A DNA stretch of 64,000 nt from CAWCJL01 sp963795775 (GCA_963795775.1 CAWCJL010000005.1:434001-498000), one strand, 5' to 3'; shown: positions 1 to 8,724, counted from the first letter of the stretch. Numbers and translations: made by a program. The notes: generated by a model from the letters alone, not told the origin.

Positions 1-194
1 TCGGGCTCCGCGATGCCCACCAACCTCACTTCCGGATGACGCGGAAGTTGATCGAGCAGCCCTTGTACGTGCCCATGCACCAGACCCACGATGGCGACGG
101 GCACCGGCGCGGTTGACTGTGCGTCCATCAAGCACCGGGTCCCGCAGATCAGCAGCAGCATGGATAGGAGGTGCACGACTCGGGCGCGACGCAT
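1..194 (-). CDS. Gfo/Idh/MocA-family oxidoreductase, N-terminal fragment (runs off window)
   Basis: Reading the minus strand from the ATG at 194 gives 64 open codons up to the window edge. An arginine-rich start and a hydrophobic stretch (LLSMLLLICG) look like a signal peptide. It is followed by VPVAIVGLVHGHVQGLL and later VRLVGIAEP, which fits the first beta-alpha-beta of a Rossmann fold in the Gfo/Idh/MocA family (GLVHGH in place of the usual GxGxxG). Only the secretion signal and the start of the nucleotide-binding domain are visible, so substrate and C-terminal domain are unknown. It is divergent from icd, with about 147 bp between the starts. The family assignment rests on this short motif. 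Confidence 0.62.
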   Translation of the reverse strand, partial: MRRARVVHLLSMLLLICGTRCLMDAQSTAPVPVAIVGLVHGHVQGLLDQLPRHPEVRLVGIAEP

Positions 195-341
195 AGTCCA
201 CATTTATACGCGTGCCACCAGCAGGACGCGAGATGGCGCGGTGCACGAATGTCCGAACATTGCCAGCCTTCAAATACGGGTGATAGCCTCAGCTTTGGTC
301 TGATCCTGAAAGCTCAACCCCTTCGGAGCGAATCACACCCC

Positions 342-1742
342 ATGCAAACCAGCTACAACGGAGTTTCCTTGCCCTCTGGCGGCGAGGCCATTCAGTATTC
401 GAACGGCAAGTACCAGGTGCCCGATCACCCCATTGTCCCGTTCATTGAAGGCGACGGAACAGGCCGGGATATCTGGCGCGCCTCGCAGCGCGTCTTCGAC
501 GCAGCAGTCGAGAAAGCCTACGGCGGGAAGCGTTCGATCAAGTGGTTTGAGATCTTTGCGGGCGAAAAGGCATATCGGCAATTCCAGAACTGGCTGCCGG
601 AGGACTCCGTAAATGCTGCGCGCGACCTACGCGTCTCCATCAAAGGCCCGCTGACCACGCCGGTCGGCGGCGGCATCCGCTCGCTCAATGTGGCGCTGCG
701 GCAGACCCTGGATCTCTACGCATGCGTGCGCCCGGTGAAGTACTACGCCGGCGTGCCCAGCCCGGTGAAGCACCCGGAGAAGCTGGACGTGGTGATCTTC
801 CGCGAGAACACTGAAGACGTCTACGCCGGCATTGAATTCCGCCAGGGCACTCCCGAAGCGAAGAAGCTGATCGACTTCCTGAACAACGAGATGGGCGGGA
901 AGAAAAAGGTGCGCGCCGACTCCGGCGTCGGCATCAAGCCGATCTCGATCACTGGCACCAAGCGGCTGGTGCGCTTCGCCATTCAGCATGCCATCGACAC
1001 GGGCCGCAAATCCGTAACGCTGGTGCACAAGGGAAACATTCAGAAGTTCACCGAAGGTGCTTTCCGCGAGTGGGGATACGAGGTTGCGGTGGATGAGTTT
1101 CGCGACCAGGTCATCACCGAGCGGGAAAGCTGGATCCTTGGCAACCTGGAGGCGAACCCGTCCATCACGGTGGAGCAGAATGCCGCGCTGATCGAGCCGG
1201 GACTGGAGTTTGGCTCGGACGAGTTCCGCAAGGCACTGTATGCGGAAGTGCAGCAGGTCATCCAGCAGCTCGGCGGTTCGCATGGCGGCGGGCGCTGGAA
1301 GAACAAGGTGCTCATCAATGACCGCATCGCCGATTCGATCTTTCAGCAGATCATCATCCGGCCGGAAGAATACAGCGTTCTCGCGACCCCGAACCTGAAC
1401 GGCGACTACATCTCGGACGCGGCTGCGGCGCAGGTGGGAGGCCTGGGTATCGCACCCGGCGCGAACATCGGTGACGGCTACGCGGTCTTCGAGGCGACGC
1501 ACGGGACCGCGCCGAAGTACGCCGACAAAGACGTGATCAATCCCGGCTCGGTCATGCTCTCGGGCGTGATGCTGCTGGAATTCCTGGGCTGGCACGAAGC
1601 GGCCAAGCTGGTAGAGGGCTCGATGGAGAAGACTATCCAGCAAAAATACGTGACCTACGATTTCGAGCGGCAGATGCAGGGAGCAACCAAGGTGAAGACC
1701 AGCGAGTTTGCCACCCGCATGATCGACAACATGGGGGATTAG
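342..1742 (+). CDS. icd: NADP-dependent isocitrate dehydrogenase
   Basis: This enzyme oxidatively decarboxylates isocitrate to 2-oxoglutarate in the cytoplasmic TCA cycle. The 466-residue product carries the substrate/phosphorylation loop GGIRSLNVALRQ, the ENTEDVYAGIEF motif, and the block NLNGDYISDAAAAQVGG followed by HGTAPKYADKD. The Lys-Tyr after HGTAP matches the NADP-specific E. coli-type enzyme. It is about 50 residues longer than E. coli Icd; part of the excess is a Gly-rich insertion (GGSHGGGRW) before the NDRIAD segment. The ATG at 342 was chosen because upstream codons do not resemble the family; a GGAG lies about 13 bases before it. Malate dehydrogenase follows 64 bp downstream, probably in the same transcript. 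Confidence 0.95.
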   Translation: MQTSYNGVSLPSGGEAIQYSNGKYQVPDHPIVPFIEGDGTGRDIWRASQRVFDAAVEKAYGGKRSIKWFEIFAGEKAYRQFQNWLPEDSVNAARDLRVSIKGPLTTPVGGGIRSLNVALRQTLDLYACVRPVKYYAGVPSPVKHPEKLDVVIFRENTEDVYAGIEFRQGTPEAKKLIDFLNNEMGGKKKVRADSGVGIKPISITGTKRLVRFAIQHAIDTGRKSVTLVHKGNIQKFTEGAFREWGYEVAVDEFRDQVITERESWILGNLEANPSITVEQNAALIEPGLEFGSDEFRKALYAEVQQVIQQLGGSHGGGRWKNKVLINDRIADSIFQQIIIRPEEYSVLATPNLNGDYISDAAAAQVGGLGIAPGANIGDGYAVFEATHGTAPKYADKDVINPGSVMLSGVMLLEFLGWHEAAKLVEGSMEKTIQQKYVTYDFERQMQGATKVKTSEFATRMIDNMGD

Positions 1743-1806
1743 CGCCCCGTGGAGGCGCCTTCGCCGCAAAACGAGTAACTCGAGTTCAGTTGAGAGAAGG
1801 AGAGAT

Positions 1807-2733
1807 ATGCGAAAGAAAGTAACAATCGTTGGAGCAGGAAACGTGGGAGCGACCGCGGCCCATTGGATCGCGGCCAAGGAACTGGCCGACGTGGTGCTGG
1901 TGGATGTCGCGGAGGGGATCCCGCAGGGCAAGGCGCTTGATCTGCTGGAAGCGATGCCGATTGAAAAGCGCGATGTGCGCGTGAGCGGCGCGAATGAATA
2001 TACGGGCACGGCCAATTCTGACATTGTCGTGATCACGGCCGGCATTCCGCGCAAGCCGGGCATGAGCCGCGACGATCTGCTGCAGACCAATTACAAGATC
2101 ATGTCGGACGTGGTGAGCAAGGTGACCGCCGCGTCGCCCAACGCGATCCTGATCATCGTCTCGAACCCGCTTGACGCTATGGCCCAAGCAGCATTCAAGC
2201 AGTCGAAGTTCAACCGCGAGCGGGTGATCGGCATGGCCGGCGTGCTGGACTCAGCGCGCTTCCGCACCTTTATTGCGGAGGAGCTCAGGGTGTCAGTGGA
2301 AAACGTCACCGCGTTTGTACTCGGAGGACATGGCGATACGATGGTGCCGCTGCCCCGGTACTCGACGGTAGCCGGAATCCCGCTCACTGAGCTGATGGAC
2401 AAGGCCACGCTCGATCGCCTGGTCCAGCGCACGCGCGATGGCGGTGCGGAGATCGTGAAGTATCTCAAGACGGGCTCGGCCTTCTACGCGCCTTCCGCGG
2501 CAGCGGTGGAGATGGTCGAAGCCATCCTCAAGGATAAGAAGAAGATCCTACCCTGCGCCGCCTACCTGCAGGGCGAATACGGCATTCAGGGCTACTACAT
2601 CGGCGTGCCCTGCAAACTGGGCGAGCGCGGCATCGAGCAGATCGTGGAGATCAAGCTGACCGACGAAGAAGCCGCGGCGCTCAAGAAGAGCGCAGATTCG
2701 GTGAAGGAGCTGTGCGCGGTAATCGGGGTCTAA
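1807..2733 (+). CDS. mdh: Malate dehydrogenase (LDH-like type)
   Basis: The enzyme interconverts malate and oxaloacetate with NAD in the TCA cycle. The 308-residue protein starts with the Rossmann motif VGAGNVGATAAHW and an acidic end to the second strand (VVLVDV), which favours NAD. It has the family segment GVLDSARFRTFIAEEL and the catalytic-loop motif VLGGHGDTMVPLPRY containing the active-site His. Length and motifs fit the tetrameric LDH-like malate dehydrogenases. The start has a good ribosome-binding site (GAGAAGGAGAG). It lies 64 bp after icd on the same strand, so the two TCA enzymes are likely co-transcribed. Confidence 0.95.
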   Translation: MRKKVTIVGAGNVGATAAHWIAAKELADVVLVDVAEGIPQGKALDLLEAMPIEKRDVRVSGANEYTGTANSDIVVITAGIPRKPGMSRDDLLQTNYKIMSDVVSKVTAASPNAILIIVSNPLDAMAQAAFKQSKFNRERVIGMAGVLDSARFRTFIAEELRVSVENVTAFVLGGHGDTMVPLPRYSTVAGIPLTELMDKATLDRLVQRTRDGGAEIVKYLKTGSAFYAPSAAAVEMVEAILKDKKKILPCAAYLQGEYGIQGYYIGVPCKLGERGIEQIVEIKLTDEEAAALKKSADSVKELCAVIGV

Positions 2734-2785
2734 TTCCTCCGCGATCGCGTGCCGCTGCTACAATCCAGTACGGTAGTATGGTGGT

Positions 2786-3037
2786 ATGGCGAACCGCAAA
2801 ATGACCTTCACTGTTCCGGAGCCGGTCGCAGCACGACTTCTGATCGCGGTTCCTCCAAGCGGCCGTTCCGAGTTTGTGGCTACGGCCATTGAACGACGGC
2901 TCAAGGAGGAAGAGCAGGAGCTTATCGCCGCTTGCCAGGCAGCCAATGCTGATCCCGAAACTCTAGAAATCACGAAGGAGTTCGATAGATTGCCCCACCC
3001 ATCGCTTGAAGAGTGGAATGATCCCGAAGCGCGGTGA
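2786..3037 (+). CDS. Ribbon-helix-helix-type antitoxin of a MazF system
   Basis: This is an 83-residue protein whose first 45 residues (KMTFTVPEPVAARLL, then GRSEFVATAIERRLKEEE) look like a ribbon-helix-helix DNA-binding fold: one strand followed by two helices. The acidic C-terminal tail (residues 60-83) is the usual toxin-wrapping part. The stop overlaps the start of the following MazF-like toxin, the normal order for such pairs. Family members usually repress their own promoter, and the 50 bp upstream contain a TACAAT that could be a -10 box. The antitoxin role is inferred from fold plus position. Confidence 0.8.
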   Translation: MANRKMTFTVPEPVAARLLIAVPPSGRSEFVATAIERRLKEEEQELIAACQAANADPETLEITKEFDRLPHPSLEEWNDPEAR

Positions 3038-3347
3038 GGTCTGGTGGGTGGATTTGGAGCCAACGCGCGGCGGGGAGATGCAGAAAACGAGACCGTGCGT
3101 CGTGCTCACGAACGACATACTCAACCAGCACAGGTTGACTGTGGTTATCGTTCCACTTTCTACCACATCACCCAAAGCAAAGCCGCTCTATGTTCCCGTC
3201 CCAAGCGCAGGAGCTAAATCGCAAGCCGTGATCGATCAGGTTCGCGTTGTCGATAAGAGCCGGTTACTGGGCAGGGTTGGCGAACTCGCAGAGCGCGAGT
3301 TAGAAGAAGTAAGTGCTGCGCTGATGCGTGTTCTGAGCCTGCGATAA
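3018..3347 (+). CDS. mazF: MazF/PemK-family endoribonuclease toxin
   Basis: A 109-residue toxin predicted to cleave mRNA. It has the family start PKRGEVWWVDLEPTRGGEMQ, the KTRPCVVLTND strand, and VIVPLSTT, VIDQVRVVDKSRL and a C-terminal helix, together covering the whole PemK fold. The ATG at 3018 is preferred over the in-frame TTG at 3006 because GAAGAG sits five bases upstream. It overlaps the antitoxin gene by 20 bp, so the two are translationally coupled. No truncation is visible and the toxin looks intact. Confidence 0.9.
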   Translation: MIPKRGEVWWVDLEPTRGGEMQKTRPCVVLTNDILNQHRLTVVIVPLSTTSPKAKPLYVPVPSAGAKSQAVIDQVRVVDKSRLLGRVGELAERELEEVSAALMRVLSLR

Positions 3348-3372
3348 AGGCTCACATTGCTGCGAGCCTTTA
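3345..3372. terminator. Hairpin between mazF and the convergent prolyl isomerase
   Basis: A perfect 9-bp inverted repeat (TAAAGGCTC at 3345-3353, GAGCCTTTA at 3364-3372) begins inside the mazF stop codon. There is no strong T-run on either side, so termination efficiency is uncertain. It sits between two convergent genes. Confidence 0.5.
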
Positions 3373-3393
3373 TGTGGGGAAACTGCTAAAGCG

Positions 3394-3921
3394 TTAGACC
3401 CGCTCGATGCTGACGCTTTCGACGGTCACCGGCGTCTTCGGTTTGTCCTGTGCACCCCGGGGTACGCGGGAGATCTTCTCCGCCACATCCTGGCCCTCGA
3501 CCACTTCGCCGAAGATGGTGTGCTTACCGGTAAGCCACTCGGTGTTGGCCGTGGTGATGAAGAACTGCGAGCCGTTGGTGTTGGGTCCGGCATTTGCCAT
3601 CGCCAGCTTGCCGGGCTTGTCAAAGCGGTGCGTGGAGCCCTTCGTCTCGTCCTCGAAGCGGTAGCCGGGGCCACCCATACCATTCCCCGCGGGGTCTCCG
3701 CCCTGGATCATGAAGTCGGGGATGACACGATGGAAGACGGTGCCGTCGTAAAGCTTATCGCTGGATTTTTTGCCCGTGGTGGGGTGTGTCCATTCCCGCT
3801 TGCCTTCCGCGAGCTCGATGAAGTTGGCAACCGTTTTCGGCGCTTCCTTTTCAAAAAGGCGGCACACAATGGTGCCTTCGCTGGTTTTAATAACGGCGTA
3901 TGTGCCGGGAGTACGATTCAT
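3394..3921 (-). CDS. Cyclophilin-type peptidyl-prolyl isomerase, cytoplasmic
   Basis: A 175-residue single-domain cyclophilin that should catalyse cis-trans isomerisation of X-Pro bonds. Visible motifs are VFHRVIPDFMIQGGDP (with the catalytic Arg), the NAGPNTNGSQFFIT core and LTGKHTIFGEVVEGQDV. There is no signal peptide, unlike the paralogue just upstream on the same strand, so it probably acts in the cytoplasm. The start is supported by AAGGAGAAAGC before the ATG. The gap to the secreted paralogue is about 30 bp, suggesting a two-gene operon. Confidence 0.93.
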   Translation of the reverse strand: MNRTPGTYAVIKTSEGTIVCRLFEKEAPKTVANFIELAEGKREWTHPTTGKKSSDKLYDGTVFHRVIPDFMIQGGDPAGNGMGGPGYRFEDETKGSTHRFDKPGKLAMANAGPNTNGSQFFITTANTEWLTGKHTIFGEVVEGQDVAEKISRVPRGAQDKPKTPVTVESVSIERV

Positions 3922-3950
3922 GCTTTCTCCTTGCTGTGCGGGCGCGAAAG

Positions 3951-4826
3951 CTACAGCTTGGGCGCGTTGGGGTTAGGGGCCGTTGCCGGTGCAGAGGGCG
4001 AGGCCGCCGCAGAAGGTGTTGCCGCCGCCGACGGTGTGGGTGGCAAGGGCTGTCCCTCGGGCACAATCGTTACCTTGTTCAACACCACGGGCTCCTGCGG
4101 CTTGTCGTTGGCATCCCGGGGTACGCGCGCAATTGTCTTCACCACGTCCACTGACGGCGCGTCACACTGCCCGAAGATGGTGTGCTTTCCATTCAGATGG
4201 GGCGTGGGCGCTTCGGTGATGAAGAATTGCGAGCCGTTGGTATCCGGTCCGGAGTTGGCCATCGCGAGCCGGCCGGGGACATCGAAGTTGAGCGCAGGGT
4301 CGAACTCGTCGCTGAAGAAGTAGCCGGGGTCTCCCATACCGGTAGCGGTGGGGTCTCCGCCCTGGATCATGAAGTCGGGAATGACGCGATGGAATTGCGT
4401 GCCATTGTAGAGTGGCTTCCCGTGCATCTTGGCGTGCGTGGTCGGGTCGGTCCAGTCCCGCGTACCTGTGGCCAGGCCGATGAAGTTTGCGGTGGCCAGA
4501 GGCGCCTGCTTGTCAAAAAGGCGGCAGGTGATTCGCCCCATGCTGGTGTCGAGGACGGCGGTGGGGCCGGTGGGCTGCGGGCTCGCCACAGTCTGGCTCG
4601 GAGGTGAATCCGGCAGGTCCTGCGCGCCGACCGGGCTCCTGCCAGTTGTTTCCGGAGTGCTGGAGGCCGGGGTGCCGGCCGGCGGCACGCCAGCATCGGG
4701 CGTACCCGTGGTCTGGCCGCCATTGGCTGGAGTGCCCGGGGTTGTGGTGGGTGGGGTGGATTGTTGCGCCACGCCCAGAGTTGCAGGAAGAAGAAGCAGG
4801 GAAGCCATGCTCAAGAACAGTTTCAT
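3951..4826 (-). CDS. Secreted cyclophilin-type peptidyl-prolyl isomerase
   Basis: A 291-residue protein starting with a signal peptide (MKLFLSMASLLLLPATLGVAQQ). A Pro/Thr/Gly-rich linker of about 75 residues follows, then a cyclophilin domain with FHRVIPDFMIQGGDPTATG, NSGPDTNGSQFFIT and LNGKHTIFG. The last 40 residues are an Ala/Pro/Ser-rich tail. A longer reading from a GTG at 4853 exists, but the ATG at 4826 gives a clean signal sequence. It is probably periplasmic and helps fold exported proteins. The domain is similar to the downstream cytoplasmic paralogue, consistent with tandem duplication plus acquisition of export signal and tails. Confidence 0.9.
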   Translation of the reverse strand: MKLFLSMASLLLLPATLGVAQQSTPPTTTPGTPANGGQTTGTPDAGVPPAGTPASSTPETTGRSPVGAQDLPDSPPSQTVASPQPTGPTAVLDTSMGRITCRLFDKQAPLATANFIGLATGTRDWTDPTTHAKMHGKPLYNGTQFHRVIPDFMIQGGDPTATGMGDPGYFFSDEFDPALNFDVPGRLAMANSGPDTNGSQFFITEAPTPHLNGKHTIFGQCDAPSVDVVKTIARVPRDANDKPQEPVVLNKVTIVPEGQPLPPTPSAAATPSAAASPSAPATAPNPNAPKL

Positions 4827-4896
4827 GTCGATCCAGGATTGAGAGTATCGCACTCGCGGTGCGACGGGCTACATGGGCCTGGAGCGCGCAATGCAG

Positions 4897-5334
4897 TCAC
4901 GACTTGATAATGCTGATACCGCCGTTGCGCTCCAGCACCGCGTATTTTACCCCTTGCAGCGTCTTCACTCCCTTGGTTCGGGCCGCCGCCATCACGTCCT
5001 CCGGATCGACGTGCACAGCGTGCATCGCGTCCCGCTGCCACTCGCCATTCTTCAGCAGCAGCACCGGGGTGCCGTCTACGACGGCGCCGAAGCGCGGAAA
5101 GTGCATCTTCAGTCGCGAAACAATCTGGTGCATGATGCCGACCGTAATGACGGCACAAGTGCAATTGGTGACGGAGCGGTCATCTCCGACGGTCGAGAGA
5201 ATGATGATCCCACCAATCAGAAAGACGATGACGAATTCAAACATCGTCATTTGCCCACCGGGGCGCCGCGCCAGAATGCGCACAGTCAGCAGCAGGACAA
5301 AGTACCCGATCATCGCGTGAATAATGGTGTACAT
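4897..5334 (-). CDS. DUF421 (YetF-like) membrane protein
   Basis: A 145-residue protein. The N-terminus (IIHAMIGYFVLLLTVRILARRPGGQM) and the segment FEFVIVFLIGGIIILSTVGDD give two to three membrane helices. The cytoplasmic C-terminal half has the family signature GTPVLLLKNGEWQ and ends in KYAVLERNGGISII, the strand that closes the DUF421/YetF domain. The biochemical role of the family is not settled. It is the last gene of a three-gene minus-strand cluster with a second DUF421 gene and a one-helix protein between them. GAGGAG upstream supports the start. Confidence 0.85.
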   Translation of the reverse strand: MYTIIHAMIGYFVLLLTVRILARRPGGQMTMFEFVIVFLIGGIIILSTVGDDRSVTNCTCAVITVGIMHQIVSRLKMHFPRFGAVVDGTPVLLLKNGEWQRDAMHAVHVDPEDVMAAARTKGVKTLQGVKYAVLERNGGISIIKS

Positions 5335-5349
5335 AGCGCTGCTCCTCTC

Positions 5350-5889
5350 CTATGGCATGACCAGGACGCGCGCGTGCAGCGCCTCTGTGCCCGGTACCTG
5401 GACGGTGATATGGTGGAGCCCCGGCTTCGAGGACTGAAAAGCAATCTGCACGATGGCTGGCGGCCGGGTCGCGTCAAAAGTATAGAGCGCCCCGCCATTG
5501 CCCACCGTAGAGGTCTGCGGCTGAGGACTGATGCGTTGGGCTCCGAGGTCCGAGATCACGCTCTGACTGACAAAGAGCTGGACCTTGCCGTCGCGTACGG
5601 CCCCGGGGCCAAAGCTCACCGACATATTCGAAGGTGTGTCGAAGCGGGCAATGCGATCGTATTTCATATCCAGGACGTTATCCGGGGTATGGATGCGGTT
5701 GTGCGCCAGGTAACCGCGGCCAAACGCACCGAGCAGATCCAGAATCACGATGGCGGTGAAGATGGTCCAGATGATCTTCTCGAAGCGCCACCACTTCCGC
5801 TGAAAATTAAGGTCTTCTCCGACTGCAATCTCGTTGTTCACCTTTGAGACCGAATCTTCAACGGGCTTCTTGAAAGGTACGGCAGCCAT
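5350..5889 (-). CDS. One-helix membrane protein between two DUF421 genes
   Basis: A 179-residue protein of unknown function. A charged N-terminal segment of about 40 residues is followed by one hydrophobic helix (IIWTIFTAIVILDLLGAFG). The remainder, about 115 residues, is soluble, beta-rich in appearance and probably periplasmic. No cysteines or recognisable catalytic motif are visible. It lies 15 bp upstream of one DUF421 gene and about 58 bp downstream of another, all on the minus strand, so it is probably part of the same membrane assembly. That partnership is inference from gene order. Confidence 0.75.
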   Translation of the reverse strand: MAAVPFKKPVEDSVSKVNNEIAVGEDLNFQRKWWRFEKIIWTIFTAIVILDLLGAFGRGYLAHNRIHTPDNVLDMKYDRIARFDTPSNMSVSFGPGAVRDGKVQLFVSQSVISDLGAQRISPQPQTSTVGNGGALYTFDATRPPAIVQIAFQSSKPGLHHITVQVPGTEALHARVLVMP

Positions 5890-5947
5890 GTCCTACATCC
5901 TTCAGTACTGAGAGCTGAGTGAGAGTGATCCTGAGCCCCGGCCGGGG

Positions 5948-6397
5948 TCAGGAAGCCTTTTGCGCAGGAATGATGCTGATTTCGCCATTGCGTTCCAGCA
6001 CGGCGTATTCGATCTGGTCCAGCCGCTCCAGCCCCTGATCGCGCGCCGATGCCATGACGTCGTCATCCTCGATGCGCGTTTGCTTCATGGACACGGTGCG
6101 CCACTGACCTTTCTCCAGCAGGACCACCGGCGTGCCGTCAAAGAGCCGGGCAATTGTCTGCGACTTGGAGCGCGCCCACACGATGGAGAGGTGCACCAGG
6201 GCTACGGTAAGGATCTGGCAGATCGCGTTGCTGATCGAGACCTCATCACCCACCATGCCGGTAAGCGTGAGGCCTCCGAGGAAGAAGATCAGGACGAATT
6301 CAAAGGGGGTTAACTGCTTGCCGGGACGCCGGCCGACAACGCGGACCATCAGAACCAGAAAGCAGTAGCCAAAAATTGCGCGCAGTACGGCAGCCAT
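5948..6397 (-). CDS. DUF421 (YetF-like) membrane protein, second copy
   Basis: A 149-residue paralogue of the protein encoded at 4897-5334. It shares the pattern ILARRPG/VVGRRPGKQLTPFEF, two following hydrophobic segments, the GTPVVLLEKGQW strand and the C-terminal end YAVLERNGEISIIP. It begins the three-gene cluster; the start is supported by GAAGGA about 7-9 bases before the ATG. The two DUF421 proteins may form a heteromer. The 247-bp region upstream (6398-6644) separates it from the divergent CRTAC1 gene and must hold both promoters; I see no clear hexamers there. Confidence 0.85.
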   Translation of the reverse strand: MAAVLRAIFGYCFLVLMVRVVGRRPGKQLTPFEFVLIFFLGGLTLTGMVGDEVSISNAICQILTVALVHLSIVWARSKSQTIARLFDGTPVVLLEKGQWRTVSMKQTRIEDDDVMASARDQGLERLDQIEYAVLERNGEISIIPAQKAS

Positions 6398-6644
6398 GCG
6401 GGAATCCTTCTCTCTGCATGAGGAAATTTTGCGTGCACTGGATTAGAGCGAATTGCACTAGAGATGGGTTGACCGAGAGCAGGGAGGCCGGTGCGCTAAT
6501 TTGCGTCGTTTTGGCTGCTACATTTTCGCGCGGGTCGCACCGTAGGCAGAGGGGCGAGGCGACCCCGGACTGATAGCGCGCGGCGCTGAAGTTTTATACT
6601 GAGGGCGTCCCCCGCTTTTGACAACTTTTCTGGAGTGCATTGCG

Positions 6645-8565
6645 TTGAGCTGGAGCCGCCGCCGTTTTCTGGAGTCCCTGAGCCGTACTGCCCTGGTGCT
6701 GCCGCTCGCCGATGTGTTGTGGATGGCCACTCCGCCGTGGCGAGCGTGGGGTACTGGCCGCTGATCAGGAAGGCGCCACGGCGCAGGGGCCCGCGGGCCA
6801 GCATGAGTACCAGGCCAAGCCGATGCCGCCTCCGCCGGGTCCTCCTTCGCCGGTTGCCGGAACACCGCTGGGGCTTAGCTTTGTCGATGTGGCGCAGTCT
6901 GCCGGGCTCAACGCGAAGACTATCTATGGTGGGGTGGGCAAGAACAAGTATCTGCTGGAGACGACCGGCTGCGGTGTCGCCTTTTACGATTACGACGCCG
7001 ACGGCTGGGTGGACATCTTCCTGGTGAATGGCTGGCGGCTGGAGGGCTTCCCCAAGGGCCAGGAGCCAACCTGCCACCTCTTCAAGAACAACCGCGACGG
7101 GACGTTCACCGACGTGACCGCGAAGGCGGGGCTGGCGCGGAGCGGCTGGGGGCAGGGGTGCTGCGTCGGCGACTACGACAACGACGGGCACGATGACCTG
7201 TTTGTGAGCTATTACGGCCAGAACGCGCTCTTTCACAACAATGGCAATGGCACGTTTACCGACGTGACGGCGAAGGCGGGGCTCACGCAGGCGAAGACGC
7301 GCTGGAACTCCGGCTGCGCTTTCCTCGACTACGACCGCGACGGCCACCTGGACCTGTTCGTGGCCAACTACATCGACCTCGATCTGAAGACGGCGCCAGT
7401 GCCGGAGTCCGGGCCCTGCACCTACAAAAGCATCCTGGTGGCGTGCGGGCCGCCGGGGCTGCCCGGAGGCAAGAACATCCTGTACCGGAATAACGGCGAC
7501 GGCACATTCAAGGATGTGAGCCAGGCCGCCGGCATGTGGGCCACCACAGGGAATTACGCATTGAGTGTTGCGGTGGCGGACCTGGATAATGACGGCTGGC
7601 CGGATATCTACGTTGCGAATGACTCGACCGCGGCGACGCTTTATCAGAACCAGAAGGATGGCACCTTCAAGGACGTCGCGATTGAATCAGGCGCGGCCTT
7701 TTCGCCCGATGGCAAACCGCAGGCCGGCATGGGCGTGTCCGTGGGTGACTACAACCGCGACGGCAACCTCGACGTGGTGAAGACGAACTTCGCCGGCGAT
7801 ACGGATTCGCTCTACACCAACCTGGGCGACGGCACGTTTGAGGACCACACCTATCTCTCGGGCCTGGGCGTGAACACACGCTATCTGGGCTGGGGCGTAG
7901 GCTTTTTCGATATGGACAACGACGGCTGGCTGGACCTCTTCATGTCCAACGGCCACGTGTATCCGGAGGTCAGCGGGTCCAAGACCGAGGCGCCCTACGC
8001 GGAGCACAAGTACCTGTACCGCAACCTGCGCAACGGCCGCTTTGAAGAGGTGACGGACAAGGCCGGCCCCGGCATCACGGCAGCGGTGCCGGCACGCGGC
8101 TGCGCCTTTGGCGACTACGACAACGATGGCGATCTCGACATTGTAGTGAACTGCGTCAACACGTACCCTCAGCTCTTGCGTTGCGACTCTGAGATCAAGC
8201 GCAACTGGATCAAGATTAAGACCGTGGGCACCAAGTCCAACCGGACCGGGATCGGCGCACGGGTGAAGGTGATCGCCAAGACCGGGAGCGCGGTCGATCC
8301 GGCAAAGCCAGGCGTGTCCGATCCCTCGCGGCCGCTGCTGCAAATCGATGAAGTGCGCAGCGGCGGAAGCTACTATTCGCAGAACGACTTGCGCCTGCAC
8401 TTCGGTCTGGATAAGGCCCAGACGGTGGACCTGGTGGAGATCCGCTGGCCCTCCGGCCAGGTAGACACCTGGAAGAACCTCGCTGCCAACAAGCTCTATG
8501 TGCTCGAAGAAGGCGGCAAGGTGCTGAAAGCGGAGACGCTTACGGGCATCAAGCGCAAGGCCTAA
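6645..8565 (+). CDS. CRTAC1-family FG-GAP/ASPIC-UnbV protein, apparent frameshift in leader
   Basis: The main reading frame (ATG at 6712) encodes seven FG-GAP/VCBS-type repeats with DxDxDG calcium-binding loops (for example DYDADGW, DYDNDGH, DLDNDGW, DMDNDGW). It ends in an ASPIC/UnbV domain (RSGGSYYSQNDLRLHFGL, then VEIRWPSGQVDTW). The first 20 codons of that frame look unnatural. In the +2-shifted frame, a TTG at 6645 with GGAG nine bases upstream encodes a twin-arginine-type leader (SWSRRRFLESLSRTALVLPLADVL) that stops at 6762. Dropping one G from the GGGG at 6748-6751 joins the leader to VLAADQEGATAQG and the mature protein, about 639 residues. It is probably exported and calcium-binding; function is unknown. 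Confidence 0.82.
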
Positions 8566-8612
8566 CCGCAGCCGCCGGCTCTGCAAGCTATTCAATCCAG
8601 GACGTTTACCTG

Positions 8613-8639
8613 TTCAGAACTGATTCAGAAAGGGTTCAG
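8613..8639 (+). promoter_or_regulatory. Three TTCAG direct repeats with 11-bp period
   Basis: TTCAG occurs at 8613, 8624 and 8635, exactly one helical turn apart; the first two repeats extend to TTCAGAA. PhoB/OmpR-type winged-helix regulators typically bind direct repeats spaced 11 bp, and such a regulator is encoded at 9237-9917. The site lies about 86 bp upstream of the secreted protein gene at 8725. The pairing of site and regulator is inference. Confidence 0.45.
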
Positions 8640-8724
8640 CAGCGGTCTATGGCGGTGCGGCCGTGGACGGGCGACAGTGCAGGTGTGAGCCGGACACTCC
8701 GGCAACACTTGAGGAGGAACCCAT

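Noticed and set aside
627..2090. Long minus-strand ORF opposite icd and mdh
   Set aside because: It is antisense to two well-supported genes, low in family-like motifs and a normal by-product of high GC third positions.
4873..5847. 324-codon plus-strand ORF opposite the DUF421 cluster
   Set aside because: The minus strand has two paralogous DUF421 proteins with matching motifs; the plus reading is composition noise.
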